A stretch of DNA of 64,000 nucleotides, taken from positions 1 to 64,000 of the forward strand of contig JAKFEE010000059.1 in the NCBI GenBank assembly GCA_036675815.1, read 5' to 3'. Under the pieces are notes generated by a model. The model did not search any database. It was given only the letters and a program-made list of their open reading frames with translations, and was not told where the DNA came from. This document shows positions 34,898 to 42,503 of this stretch, one piece after another; position 1 is the stretch's first letter; every line of letters begins with the position of its first letter. This DNA is from JAKFEE01 sp036675815 (lineage in GTDB: Bacteria; Pseudomonadota; Alphaproteobacteria; Rhodospirillales; Magnetospirillaceae). A program made the position numbers and the translations under genes.

Positions 34898-34952
34898 GGA
34901 GCGCGGAGCTCCAGCTCCGCAATCCGCGTGCGGACCTGGAGGTCCGCGCTCC
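34898..34952. repeat. Intact nested palindromic element (55 bp)
   Basis: The clearest copy of the family. The outer ends are GGAGCGC/GCGCTCC. Inside are two adjacent palindromes, GCGGAGCTCCAGCTCCGC and GCGGACCTGGAGGTCCGC, separated by 8 bases. It starts 6 bases after the bcp stop and could act as a 3' end structure for the glnE-bcp transcript. Confidence 0.85.
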
Positions 34953-35178
34953 AGCGGTCTATTACTTCCGCCGTAGTCATATACTCCTTCCTACTAATTC
35001 TGGTGAAGTCTCTCCCCCGGCTGTGCTGTTGAGGCGCCCGTCGCCGCCAATTATGTTCGCGCCACGCAAATGAACGGCGGCGGCGAGTCTCGCCAAGGCT
35101 TCACACGATTGTCACTGATAAGCCCACCCAGGCTGGGCACCATCAGGACTCGTCGATCACATTCGGGAAGGATGGGTA

Positions 35179-35697
35179 ATGCAGATCAGCCAGGCTCGGG
35201 TGCTCCAGCAAGCCACAACGTGCACGGGACCACTCTCGCCAACGCTCGATCTTTGCCGCATTGCCGCTTGCGTGTTTGGTGGCGCCCGCGCCGACGAGGA
35301 CGCGGCCACCGAGATCGTGCGCGCCGGCCAGGATCTCATGGAGACTCACCGGTCGGGCCACATGGCGGACATCGGCTTCTTCCTGGCGACCTGGGGCGCC
35401 GAGGCCATCGCCACGACACGCATCGCCGCCGGGGATTTCGGGATCGACGAGGCCCTGCGCCGCGTCCGTGAGGCGCCGCGCGGCGCCAGCGTCGCCGACG
35501 ACGGCGGCTGGCAGGCGATGGTGGCGGAATATCGCGCCTTGGCCGACGAGATCCTCATCGACACGCTGAACGAATTTCGCGAGTTCGACGCCGTAATCCT
35601 CTATTCCGGCAGACGGCCGGAATATCTGCGCCGACGCGCCGCCGGTATGGCGGCATTGCTGGAGGCCGCCGGCCCCGCCGCCCCGCTGCCCTGTTGA
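35179..35697 (+). CDS. Hypothetical protein
   Basis: A 172-residue soluble protein that I do not recognise. The start has a GGAAGGATGGG ribosome-binding stretch just upstream of the ATG. The sequence is mainly helical (ATEIVRAGQDLMETHRSGHM, WQAMVAEYRALADEILID, RRPEYLRRRAAGMAALLEA), without signal peptide or membrane helices. Two histidines and several acidic residues in the first half have no recognisable pattern. It is monocistronic and ends at a strong bidirectional hairpin. Confidence 0.7.
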   Translation: MQISQARVLQQATTCTGPLSPTLDLCRIAACVFGGARADEDAATEIVRAGQDLMETHRSGHMADIGFFLATWGAEAIATTRIAAGDFGIDEALRRVREAPRGASVADDGGWQAMVAEYRALADEILIDTLNEFREFDAVILYSGRRPEYLRRRAAGMAALLEAAGPAAPLPC

Positions 35698-35702
35698 GCT
35701 GA

Positions 35703-35735
35703 AACGGCGAAGGCAGACCGGCCGCCTTCGCCGTT
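35703..35735. terminator. Bidirectional terminator-like hairpin
   Basis: AACGGCGAAGGC-agaccggcc-GCCTTCGCCGTT is a perfect 12-base stem between the convergent stops at 35697 and 35741. The stem ends in AA/TT, giving a short A/T run on each side. Confidence 0.75.
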
Positions 35736-35740
35736 GCGCG

Positions 35741-36097
35741 TCAGCGCACGATTACGCTCCCCGCCGGGGGCGCCTCCTGCGGGTCGAGTTCGCCCGGTTC
35801 GTTCTCCAGTGTACGCGGGGTGCCGGGCGCAATCTGGGTTTCCGCCCCGCCCGTGGCGCTTTCCTCATTCAGATCCTGTTGGCCGAGGACCCCCGAGGGA
35901 TTGTCCGCGCCCTGCTGGGGGAACGGGTCCTGCGGCATCGTCGCCTGCTCCTCGATGATCACCGAGCGTTCCTGCGCCGATGGCGCCGGGGTGGTCGATT
36001 GCGTGGTCGTCTCCCGTTGCTCGTACACGGTTTCGGCGGCGAAGGCCGGGCCGGCGAAGAGTGCGCCCGCCAGAGTGAGCGCGCTGATGGCCTTCAT
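35741..36097 (-). CDS. Small exported protein, low complexity
   Basis: A 118-residue protein with a clear signal peptide (MKAISALTLAGALFAGPAFA, cleavage after AFA). The mature part is rich in Gln, Thr, Pro and Glu (TTTQSTTPAPSAQE, GGAETQIAPGTPRTLENEPG) and appears disordered. No lipobox, domain or catalytic motif is visible. GGAGAAG precedes the start at a good distance. A periplasmic or secreted protein of unknown role. Confidence 0.75.
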   Translation of the reverse strand: MKAISALTLAGALFAGPAFAAETVYEQRETTTQSTTPAPSAQERSVIIEEQATMPQDPFPQQGADNPSGVLGQQDLNEESATGGAETQIAPGTPRTLENEPGELDPQEAPPAGSVIVR

Positions 36098-36163
36098 GGC
36101 GACTTCTCCTTCTCTTGTGGAACTGACCAGAGGTTCGATGGGACTCGTGGCTGCAAACGGCGG

Positions 36164-37066
36164 CTATTGCGGCTCGGTTCCCAATTTCTTTGCACCCGAG
36201 CTGGCATCGAGGAAGGCGATCAGTTCCTGGCCGTGGCGGCGCAGCGCCGCCATGGGATTGTGGCCGGCACCGGCGAGCACGCGCAGGTGGACGGCGGCGG
36301 CACCCCGGCTGGCGTGGATCAGTCGGGCATCGGCCAGCGGCGTCACCGCGTCCGCGGCGCCATGGACCAGCAGCAGAGGACAACGGATCCGCGACACCAC
36401 CCGCACCGGGGCGATATCGTCGTAACGATGGCCGATGAACCACTCGATGCGGCGAATGATCCACCAGCCGAGAGGCCAGTGCGGCACACGACGTTCGTCG
36501 AGAAAGCGGCGCATGAGCGTGGCCGGATGGGCAAAAGCCGAAATGGCGACAGCCCCACGCAGGTCATCGCGCCGCGACGCGACCAGGATTGCCGCCGCAC
36601 CGCCGACGGAATGGCCCAGCGCCGCAGTGCCGCTCACCTCGGGCCGCTGATGGAGCCAGTCCAACGCCGCGTCGAGATCTTCGGCGAAGCGCGGCATCGA
36701 CGCGAAATCATCGTCGTCGCTGCGGCCATGGCAGCGGGCATCGAACAGCAGCACGCCGTAACCGCCGCCATGCAGCAGCGGCGCCAACGGCAGCATGAGG
36801 TCGGCACACACGCCCCAGCCGTGCACGACCGCCACCGCCGGCGCCGGCGCCGCAGGCGGTGGTATGAACCAGCCGTGCAACATCTTGCCATTGACGGTGG
36901 CAAAGGCGACCGCCTCATACGGCAGGCCGAGTTCGGCGGGGGTGCGCTTGCTCGGCAGGCGGCGCACACGGAACACCCGGCGGGCAAGGATACGCGTCGC
37001 GGCCTCGATGGCGAGCACGGCCAGCAGCAGCACCACGGCCGCGGCGACGACGCCCGTCATCGCCAC
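36164..37066 (-). CDS. Membrane-anchored alpha/beta hydrolase
   Basis: A 300-residue protein with an N-terminal membrane helix (VVAAAVVLLLAVLAIEA) and an alpha/beta-hydrolase domain. The nucleophile elbow is GHSVGG at about residue 150, the oxyanion region VVHGWG, the acid in LLVHGAADAVTP, and the catalytic His in AGAGHNP near the end. It resembles the COG1073 group; the substrate is unknown. It lies 46 bases downstream of prfB on the same strand. Confidence 0.85.
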   Translation of the reverse strand: MAMTGVVAAAVVLLLAVLAIEAATRILARRVFRVRRLPSKRTPAELGLPYEAVAFATVNGKMLHGWFIPPPAAPAPAVAVVHGWGVCADLMLPLAPLLHGGGYGVLLFDARCHGRSDDDDFASMPRFAEDLDAALDWLHQRPEVSGTAALGHSVGGAAAILVASRRDDLRGAVAISAFAHPATLMRRFLDERRVPHWPLGWWIIRRIEWFIGHRYDDIAPVRVVSRIRCPLLLVHGAADAVTPLADARLIHASRGAAAVHLRVLAGAGHNPMAALRRHGQELIAFLDASSGAKKLGTEPQ

Positions 37067-37112
37067 GCGACGCCGGTTGGCGGGCGCAGCGTCCCACGCC
37101 GCACCCGCCGGA

Positions 37113-38232
37113 TCATGCGGCGCCCGTCTCCTCGCCGGCGATGCGCGACGCCAGCGAGGCCGCCATGAACGCGTCGAGATCGCCGTCGAGCACCCCTTGG
37201 GTGTTGCTGGTCTCGACGCCGGTGCGCAGATCCTTGACCATCTGGTAGGGCTGCAGCACGTAGGAGCGGATCTGATGCCCCCAGCCGATGTCGGTCTTGG
37301 CGTCGGCGCTGGCCTGGGCCTGCTGCTCGCGGATGGCCAATTCGCGCTCGTATAGGCGCGCCTTCAGCATCGCCCAGGCATTGGCACGGTTGCGGTGCTG
37401 CGAGCGATCGGTCTGGCTGGCGACGACGATGCCGGTGGGCATGTGGGTGATGCGCACCGCCGAATCCGTCTTGTTGACGTGCTGGCCACCGGCGCCCGAG
37501 GCGCGGTAGGTGTCGATGCGGCAGTCCTTTTCCAGGATTTCGATCTCGATCGACTCGTCGACGACCGGATAGATCCAGACCGAGGAAAAGCTGGTATGAC
37601 GCCTTGCCGCCGAATCATAGGGCGAAATGCGCACCAGGCGATGGACGCCGCTTTCGGTTTTCAGCCAGCCATAGGCGTTGGTGCCGGAAATCTTGACGGT
37701 GGCCGACTTGATGCCGGCCTCTTCGCCGCCGGTCTCTTCGATCCATTCCACCTTGAAGCCATGCTGCTCGGCCCAGCGCGTGTACATGCGCAGCAGCATC
37801 TCGGCCCAGTCCTGGGCCTCGGTGCCGCCGGCGCCGGCATGGACCTCGACATAGCAGTCGTTGGCGTCGGCCTCGCCCGACAGCAGGCTTTCGAGTTCCA
37901 GCTTCTTGGCATGATCACGCAGGGCGCGCAGGGCCGTTTCCGCCTCGGTGACCACGTCGGCGTCGCCATCGGCCTCGCCGAGCTCGATCAGGCCGAGCAG
38001 ATCATCGATGTCGCCTTCGAGCTTGCGGTAGCCGGCGACTTTGGCGTCGAGCACATTGCGCTCGCGCATCACCTTCTGCGCCTGCCCGGCGTCGTTCCAC
38101 AGGTTGGGGTCTTCGGCGGTGGCGTTCAGTTCGTCGAGACGGCGGAGGGCATTATCCCAGTCAAAGATGCCTCCTCAGCAGCGCCATGGACTGCTTGATC
38201 TCGTCGGCCAGGGACTCGATCTCGGCACGCAT
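37113..38232 (-). CDS. prfB: Peptide chain release factor 2, with programmed +1 frameshift
   Basis: A 372-residue protein (23 codons in frame 0, 349 after the shift) that reads UGA and UAA stop codons. Translation begins MRAEIESLADEIKQ at 38232 and meets an in-frame TGA at 38163-38161 within CTT TGA C. A +1 shift continues as DWDNALRRLDELN. The GGQ catalytic loop is in SGAGGQHVNKTDSA. The codon-recognition tripeptide, SPF in E. coli, is SPY here (RISPYDSAARRHTSF), a form I recall from Alphaproteobacteria. Its level is autoregulated by the frameshift. Confidence 0.97.
38160..38175 (-). promoter_or_regulatory. prfB programmed frameshift site
   Basis: AGGAGG (38175-38170) acts as the internal Shine-Dalgarno stimulator, followed after three bases by CTT TGA C (38166-38160). 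This is the classical RF2 autoregulatory site: when RF2 is scarce the ribosome pauses at TGA and slips +1 on CTT. Confidence 0.95.
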
Positions 38233-38306
38233 TCGCGTTCCTTTCGTTACGGTGCGGGTGGGAGGCTGTTGTAAGTGCTGACGCCCCCCGGCGCAACCCC
38301 ACCGAC

Positions 38307-40772
38307 TCAGTAGAGCCCGCCCATCGCCGGCACCGGGGCAAGCCCATCGACGGCACCGGCGGGCTGCATCCCCCCCCACGGCGCATCCTGGCCCAGCGGC
38401 TGCGAAACGCCCAACACCCGCCCGTCGTCGCTCGGCAGCGAATCCGGCTTGAAGGCTTCGAGAATGACGTTGCGGTCGCCGGGCTGCGCCGGCAATCCGG
38501 TGTCGTGGTTGACCCGCACCAGCCGGATGCCGGGGGGCAGGCGGAACGGCATGGCCGGTTGATCGGCCAAGGCGGCGGCCATGAAATCCTTGAAGATCGG
38601 CACGGCGACGCTGCTGCCGGTCTCCTTGGCGCCCAGGCTCTTCGGCTCGTCGAAGCCGACGAAGACCCCCACGGCCAGGTCGGGGCTGAAACCGACGAAC
38701 CAGGTGTCGAAGCTGTCGTTCGAGGTGCCGGTCTTGCCGGCCAGCGGCCGCCCGAGTTCGGCGATCCGGCGGCCGGTGCCGCGTTCGACGACGCCCTGGA
38801 GTATCGACACCATCTGATAGGCGCTGGCCGGATCGGTCAAGGCCGGACGGTCGTCGGGCAGGGTCGGTGTTTCCCCGTGCGCAAAGAAGGTGGCGGTGCA
38901 GTCCTCGCAGCTACGCTGATCATGACGGAAAATCGTGGCGCCGCTGCGGTCCTGGATGCGGTCGATCAGGGTCGGCCTGATCTGCTTGCCGCCGTTGACC
39001 AGCATGGCGTAGGCGGCGGTCAGGCGCAGCACCGTCGTCTCTCCCGCCCCTAGCGACATGGCCAGGACCTGCGGCAGGTCGTCGACGATGCCGAAACGCT
39101 TGGCATAGTCGGCGATCTTGGCCATACCGACATCCTGAGCCAATTGCACCGTCATCAGATTGCGCGATTTTTCGAGGCCGATCCGCAGCGTCGTCGGCCC
39201 TAGGAAATCGCCGCTGTAATTCTGCGGCCGCCACTTGGGCAGGCCGGGGCCCTGGTCGATCTCGACCGGGCCATCGAGCACCAGCGAGGACGGCGTATAG
39301 CCGCTGTCGAGGGCGGCCAGGTAGACGAACGGTTTGAAGGCCGAGCCGGGCTGGCGCAGCGCCTGGGTGGCGCGATTGAACTGGCTACGCTCGTAGGAAA
39401 ACCCGCCGACCATGGCCAGCACGCGGCCGGTGTGCGGATCCATCGCGACCAACGCCCCCTCGACCTTGGGCAACTGGCGCAAGGCATAGACGCTATCCTC
39501 GCGCGTCTGGCCGCCCTCGCTGGCGCCGACCGCCTCGACCGCCACCACGTCGCCCTTGGCGAGCACGTCGGCCGGGCGGCGCGGCATGGCGCCAACCCGC
39601 TGGCCCTCCAGCCACGGGCGCGCCCAGCGCATCTCCGACCACGGGATGCGGCCGCGCGAGCCGCCGACGAAGCCGATCTCGGCGTCGTCGGGCCCGGTCT
39701 TGAGCACCACGGCCAACTGCCACTGGCCAAGTCCGGCGGGCGGCGTGATCCTTGCCAGCTTCTCGGCCCAGTCGCCGTCGATACGCGCGATGGGGCCGCG
39801 CCAGCCATGGCGGCGGTCATACTCCTGCAGGCCCTGGCGCAGGGCGCGCTCGGCCAGCGCCTGCAGCTGCGGATCGAGGGTCGAGCGCACCACCAGCCCC
39901 CCCTTGTAGAGGGCTTCGTCGCCGAAGCGTTCGGCGATGTGGCGGCGGATGTCCTCGGCGAAATAATCGCCGCCCGCCACCAGCTGCGTCTCATCGGGCC
40001 GGTGCAACAGCAGGGGTTCGCCCGATGCCGCAGCCGCCTCCTCGGCGGTGAGGTGGCCGTCCTCGCGCATGCGGCTGATCACCCAATTGCGGCGCTCTTG
40101 GGCGGCCCGGGCATTGCGCACCGGATGGTAATTGTTGGGAGCCTTGGGCAGGGCGGCGAGATAGGCGGCCTCGGCGGTCGACAGCTCGTCCAGCCCCTTG
40201 TTGAAGTAATTCTTGGCGGCCGCGGCAACACCGTACGACCCGAGGCCGAGATAGATCTCGTTCAGATAGAGCTCAAGGATATGATCCTTGGGAAAGGCCT
40301 GCTCGATGCGCAGGGCAAGGATCGCCTCCTTGATCTTGCGCTCGTAGGACACTTCGTTCGTCAGCAGGAAATTCTTGGCCACCTGCTGGGTGATGGTCGA
40401 CGCCCCTTCCGGCCGCCGGTCCGCGCCCCGCAGCTTGTTGCCGACGTTGATGACGATGGCCCGGGCGACGCCCACCAGGTCGATGCCGGGGTGGTCGTAA
40501 AAATTCTTGTCCTCGGCCGACAGGAACGCGTGGATGACCCGCCGCGGGATCGCCGACAGCGGCACGAAGGTCCGCTTCTCCACCGCATATTCCGCGACCA
40601 GGCGGCCATCGCCGGCATAGACACGGCTGGTGACCGGCGGCGCGTAATGGGCCAACTGGTGATAGTCGGGCAGACCCCGGCCGAAATGCCAGAACGCCGC
40701 CAGTAGGGCGCCGCCGCCGACCAGGCCGGCCAGAACGACCATGCTGAACAGGAACGTCAGTACTCTGAGCAT
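38307..40772 (-). CDS. mrcA: Class A penicillin-binding protein (PBP1A)
   Basis: An 821-residue bifunctional peptidoglycan synthase. After one N-terminal membrane helix comes the glycosyltransferase domain (Glu87 in SAEDKNFYDHPG, GASTITQQVAKN, RKIKEAILALRIE). The transpeptidase domain has the SxxK serine motif in RQPGSAFKPFVYLAALDSG, SxN in EKSRNLMTVQ, and KTGTSND. An OB-like insert lies between the two. It is upstream of prfB (75-base gap) and downstream of the amidase gene on the same strand, so peptidoglycan synthesis and trimming may be co-expressed. Confidence 0.95.
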   Translation of the reverse strand: MLRVLTFLFSMVVLAGLVGGGALLAAFWHFGRGLPDYHQLAHYAPPVTSRVYAGDGRLVAEYAVEKRTFVPLSAIPRRVIHAFLSAEDKNFYDHPGIDLVGVARAIVINVGNKLRGADRRPEGASTITQQVAKNFLLTNEVSYERKIKEAILALRIEQAFPKDHILELYLNEIYLGLGSYGVAAAAKNYFNKGLDELSTAEAAYLAALPKAPNNYHPVRNARAAQERRNWVISRMREDGHLTAEEAAAASGEPLLLHRPDETQLVAGGDYFAEDIRRHIAERFGDEALYKGGLVVRSTLDPQLQALAERALRQGLQEYDRRHGWRGPIARIDGDWAEKLARITPPAGLGQWQLAVVLKTGPDDAEIGFVGGSRGRIPWSEMRWARPWLEGQRVGAMPRRPADVLAKGDVVAVEAVGASEGGQTREDSVYALRQLPKVEGALVAMDPHTGRVLAMVGGFSYERSQFNRATQALRQPGSAFKPFVYLAALDSGYTPSSLVLDGPVEIDQGPGLPKWRPQNYSGDFLGPTTLRIGLEKSRNLMTVQLAQDVGMAKIADYAKRFGIVDDLPQVLAMSLGAGETTVLRLTAAYAMLVNGGKQIRPTLIDRIQDRSGATIFRHDQRSCEDCTATFFAHGETPTLPDDRPALTDPASAYQMVSILQGVVERGTGRRIAELGRPLAGKTGTSNDSFDTWFVGFSPDLAVGVFVGFDEPKSLGAKETGSSVAVPIFKDFMAAALADQPAMPFRLPPGIRLVRVNHDTGLPAQPGDRNVILEAFKPDSLPSDDGRVLGVSQPLGQDAPWGGMQPAGAVDGLAPVPAMGGLY

Positions 40773-40843
40773 GTGAAAACCGTTCTTCCCGTCCGTTGGC
40801 GTTGCCCCGCGTCCAGCCCCTGTAGCGGAGGAATGTGGCGTTG

Positions 40844-42052
40844 CTATGGCCGCTGGGCCCTGTGCTGTCTTTGGAAATAGCGCTCGACGGCCAGCCCGAG
40901 ATCGTGGGCGAGTCGGGCGCGGTGTTCGGGGTCGCGCAACAGGCGCTCGTCCTGCGGGTTGGTGAGGAAGCCGAGCTCGATCAGCACCGACGGCACGTCT
41001 GGCGCCTTCAACACGGCAAAGCCGGCGAAGCGGTGCGTATTGGGCAGCAGTCGGGTTCGCCGCTTGAGTTCCCGCACGGCGTCGGCGGCGAAACTCGCCG
41101 ATAGATTCATCGTTTCACGCTGGGCGAGATCGATGAGGATGCTGGTGACCTCGGCCGATTCCTGTGAGAGATCCATGCCGCCGATGAGGTCAGCCTTGTT
41201 TTCGCGATCGGCCAAGGCGGCGGCCTCGGCGTCCGAAGATTTTTCCGACAAGGTGTAGACCGAGGCGCCGCGCGTTTGGCGGTCGGGCATGGAATCGGCA
41301 TGCAGCGAGATGAACAGGTCGGCATTGACGGCGCGGGCGATGGCGATGCGCTCGCGCAACGGTATGAAGATGTCGCCGTCGCGGGTGAGCGCCACCTTGA
41401 ACCGCCCGCCCTTCTCGAGTTCGTCGCGCAACTGCTTCGCCATGCGCAGCGTCAGCCGTTTCTCGTAAACGCCGGATACGCCGATGGCGCCGGGATCGAT
41501 GCCGCCGTGGCCGGCGTCGATCACGATCACCGGTTTCTCGTTGACCGGCCTGCTGTCCGGCGGCGCGGCCGGCGTGGTCAGCGCCGCCGGTTGACGCCAG
41601 GCGGCGTCGCCGGGCACGCCTTGTTTCTGCATGAACAGCGCCTGGCCGACCGATTGCAGATCGAGGACGAAACGCCACACGCCCTCGCCTTGCGGCGGGA
41701 TCACGAACGCTTCCTTCACCGCCGCCGGGCCGGCGAGGTCGAGGACGATGCGGGCGGTGCCCGGCTTGAACAAGCCGTGGCGATAGCCCTTGATGAAACC
41801 GACGGGCTTGCCCAGGCCCTCGGCCGCCCACTCCAAGTCCGGCAGGTCGATGACTACCCGGTACGGGTTGGCCAGGGTGAACACCCGGAACGTTATCGCT
41901 TGATCCAGGTCAAGGACGAAGCGCGTCGTCTCGCCATGGTCGCCGGCACGCACGTCGCTCACCACCGGCTTGGCCGCGGCCAGCGCGGGCGTCAACGACG
42001 CCACGGCCAACACCACGGCCAGCAAAATGCACCGAACCAACCCCGTAGACAT
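40844..42052 (-). CDS. amiC: N-acetylmuramoyl-L-alanine amidase with AMIN domain (AmiC type)
   Basis: A 402-residue periplasmic zinc amidase that cleaves stem peptides from glycan strands during daughter-cell separation. MSTGLVRCILLAVVLAVASL is the signal peptide (start at 42052; an ATG six codons upstream is possible). The AMIN domain spans about residues 30-130 (DHGETTRFVLDLDQAITFRV). The Amidase_3 domain has the zinc and catalytic residues in VIDAGHGGIDPGAIG, YEKRLTLRMA, FISLHADS and VLIELGFLTN. It is divergent from rne. Confidence 0.93.
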   Translation of the reverse strand: MSTGLVRCILLAVVLAVASLTPALAAAKPVVSDVRAGDHGETTRFVLDLDQAITFRVFTLANPYRVVIDLPDLEWAAEGLGKPVGFIKGYRHGLFKPGTARIVLDLAGPAAVKEAFVIPPQGEGVWRFVLDLQSVGQALFMQKQGVPGDAAWRQPAALTTPAAPPDSRPVNEKPVIVIDAGHGGIDPGAIGVSGVYEKRLTLRMAKQLRDELEKGGRFKVALTRDGDIFIPLRERIAIARAVNADLFISLHADSMPDRQTRGASVYTLSEKSSDAEAAALADRENKADLIGGMDLSQESAEVTSILIDLAQRETMNLSASFAADAVRELKRRTRLLPNTHRFAGFAVLKAPDVPSVLIELGFLTNPQDERLLRDPEHRARLAHDLGLAVERYFQRQHRAQRP

Positions 42053-42503
42053 CCCGGCAACCCCTGCCAATCGACGAAGGTATAGCGCCGACGACGGGGT
42101 AGATTCAATCTAAAAGCCATTGATTCGGAACGCGGATATCGTCTGGGGGAGAAAGCGTATTCTTTCGCCCGGCTGCAACAATGCCGTTGTAGAAGCCCAC
42201 GGCCCTGGCTATTTTGTGCAAGACACCACAGTCCGATGGAACCCCGCTCGGGGAAGATCGACGGTGTCTCATGGTGGAACCGCTGGAGCGCGCGCTGCGT
42301 CGCACCGCGGGATCGCGTTGTTGATAACGAATTTCGAAGCCGGGCAGGCAGCCTTCAGGTTCTCGCGATGACCCCTGTTCTTAGCGATTACAGGCCAATT
42401 CTAGCGGGACGTGGCGTCGGCGCCATCGGCTTTGTTGGATCGATTCCCTGCCCCGCCGCGCGCCGCGTGCGCCGGGGGGCAGCGCCACGGAGTTACGGAG
42501 TTT
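42053..42503 (+). promoter_or_regulatory. Long leader region of rne
   Basis: About 450 bases separate the amidase start from the RNase E start; no gene is visible. The stretch from 42110 to 42400 is less GC-rich than its surroundings and should contain the promoter and 5' untranslated region. In enterobacteria the rne leader is cleaved by RNase E itself for autoregulation; a similar long leader here is suggestive, but no specific hairpin could be confirmed by eye. Confidence 0.4.
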
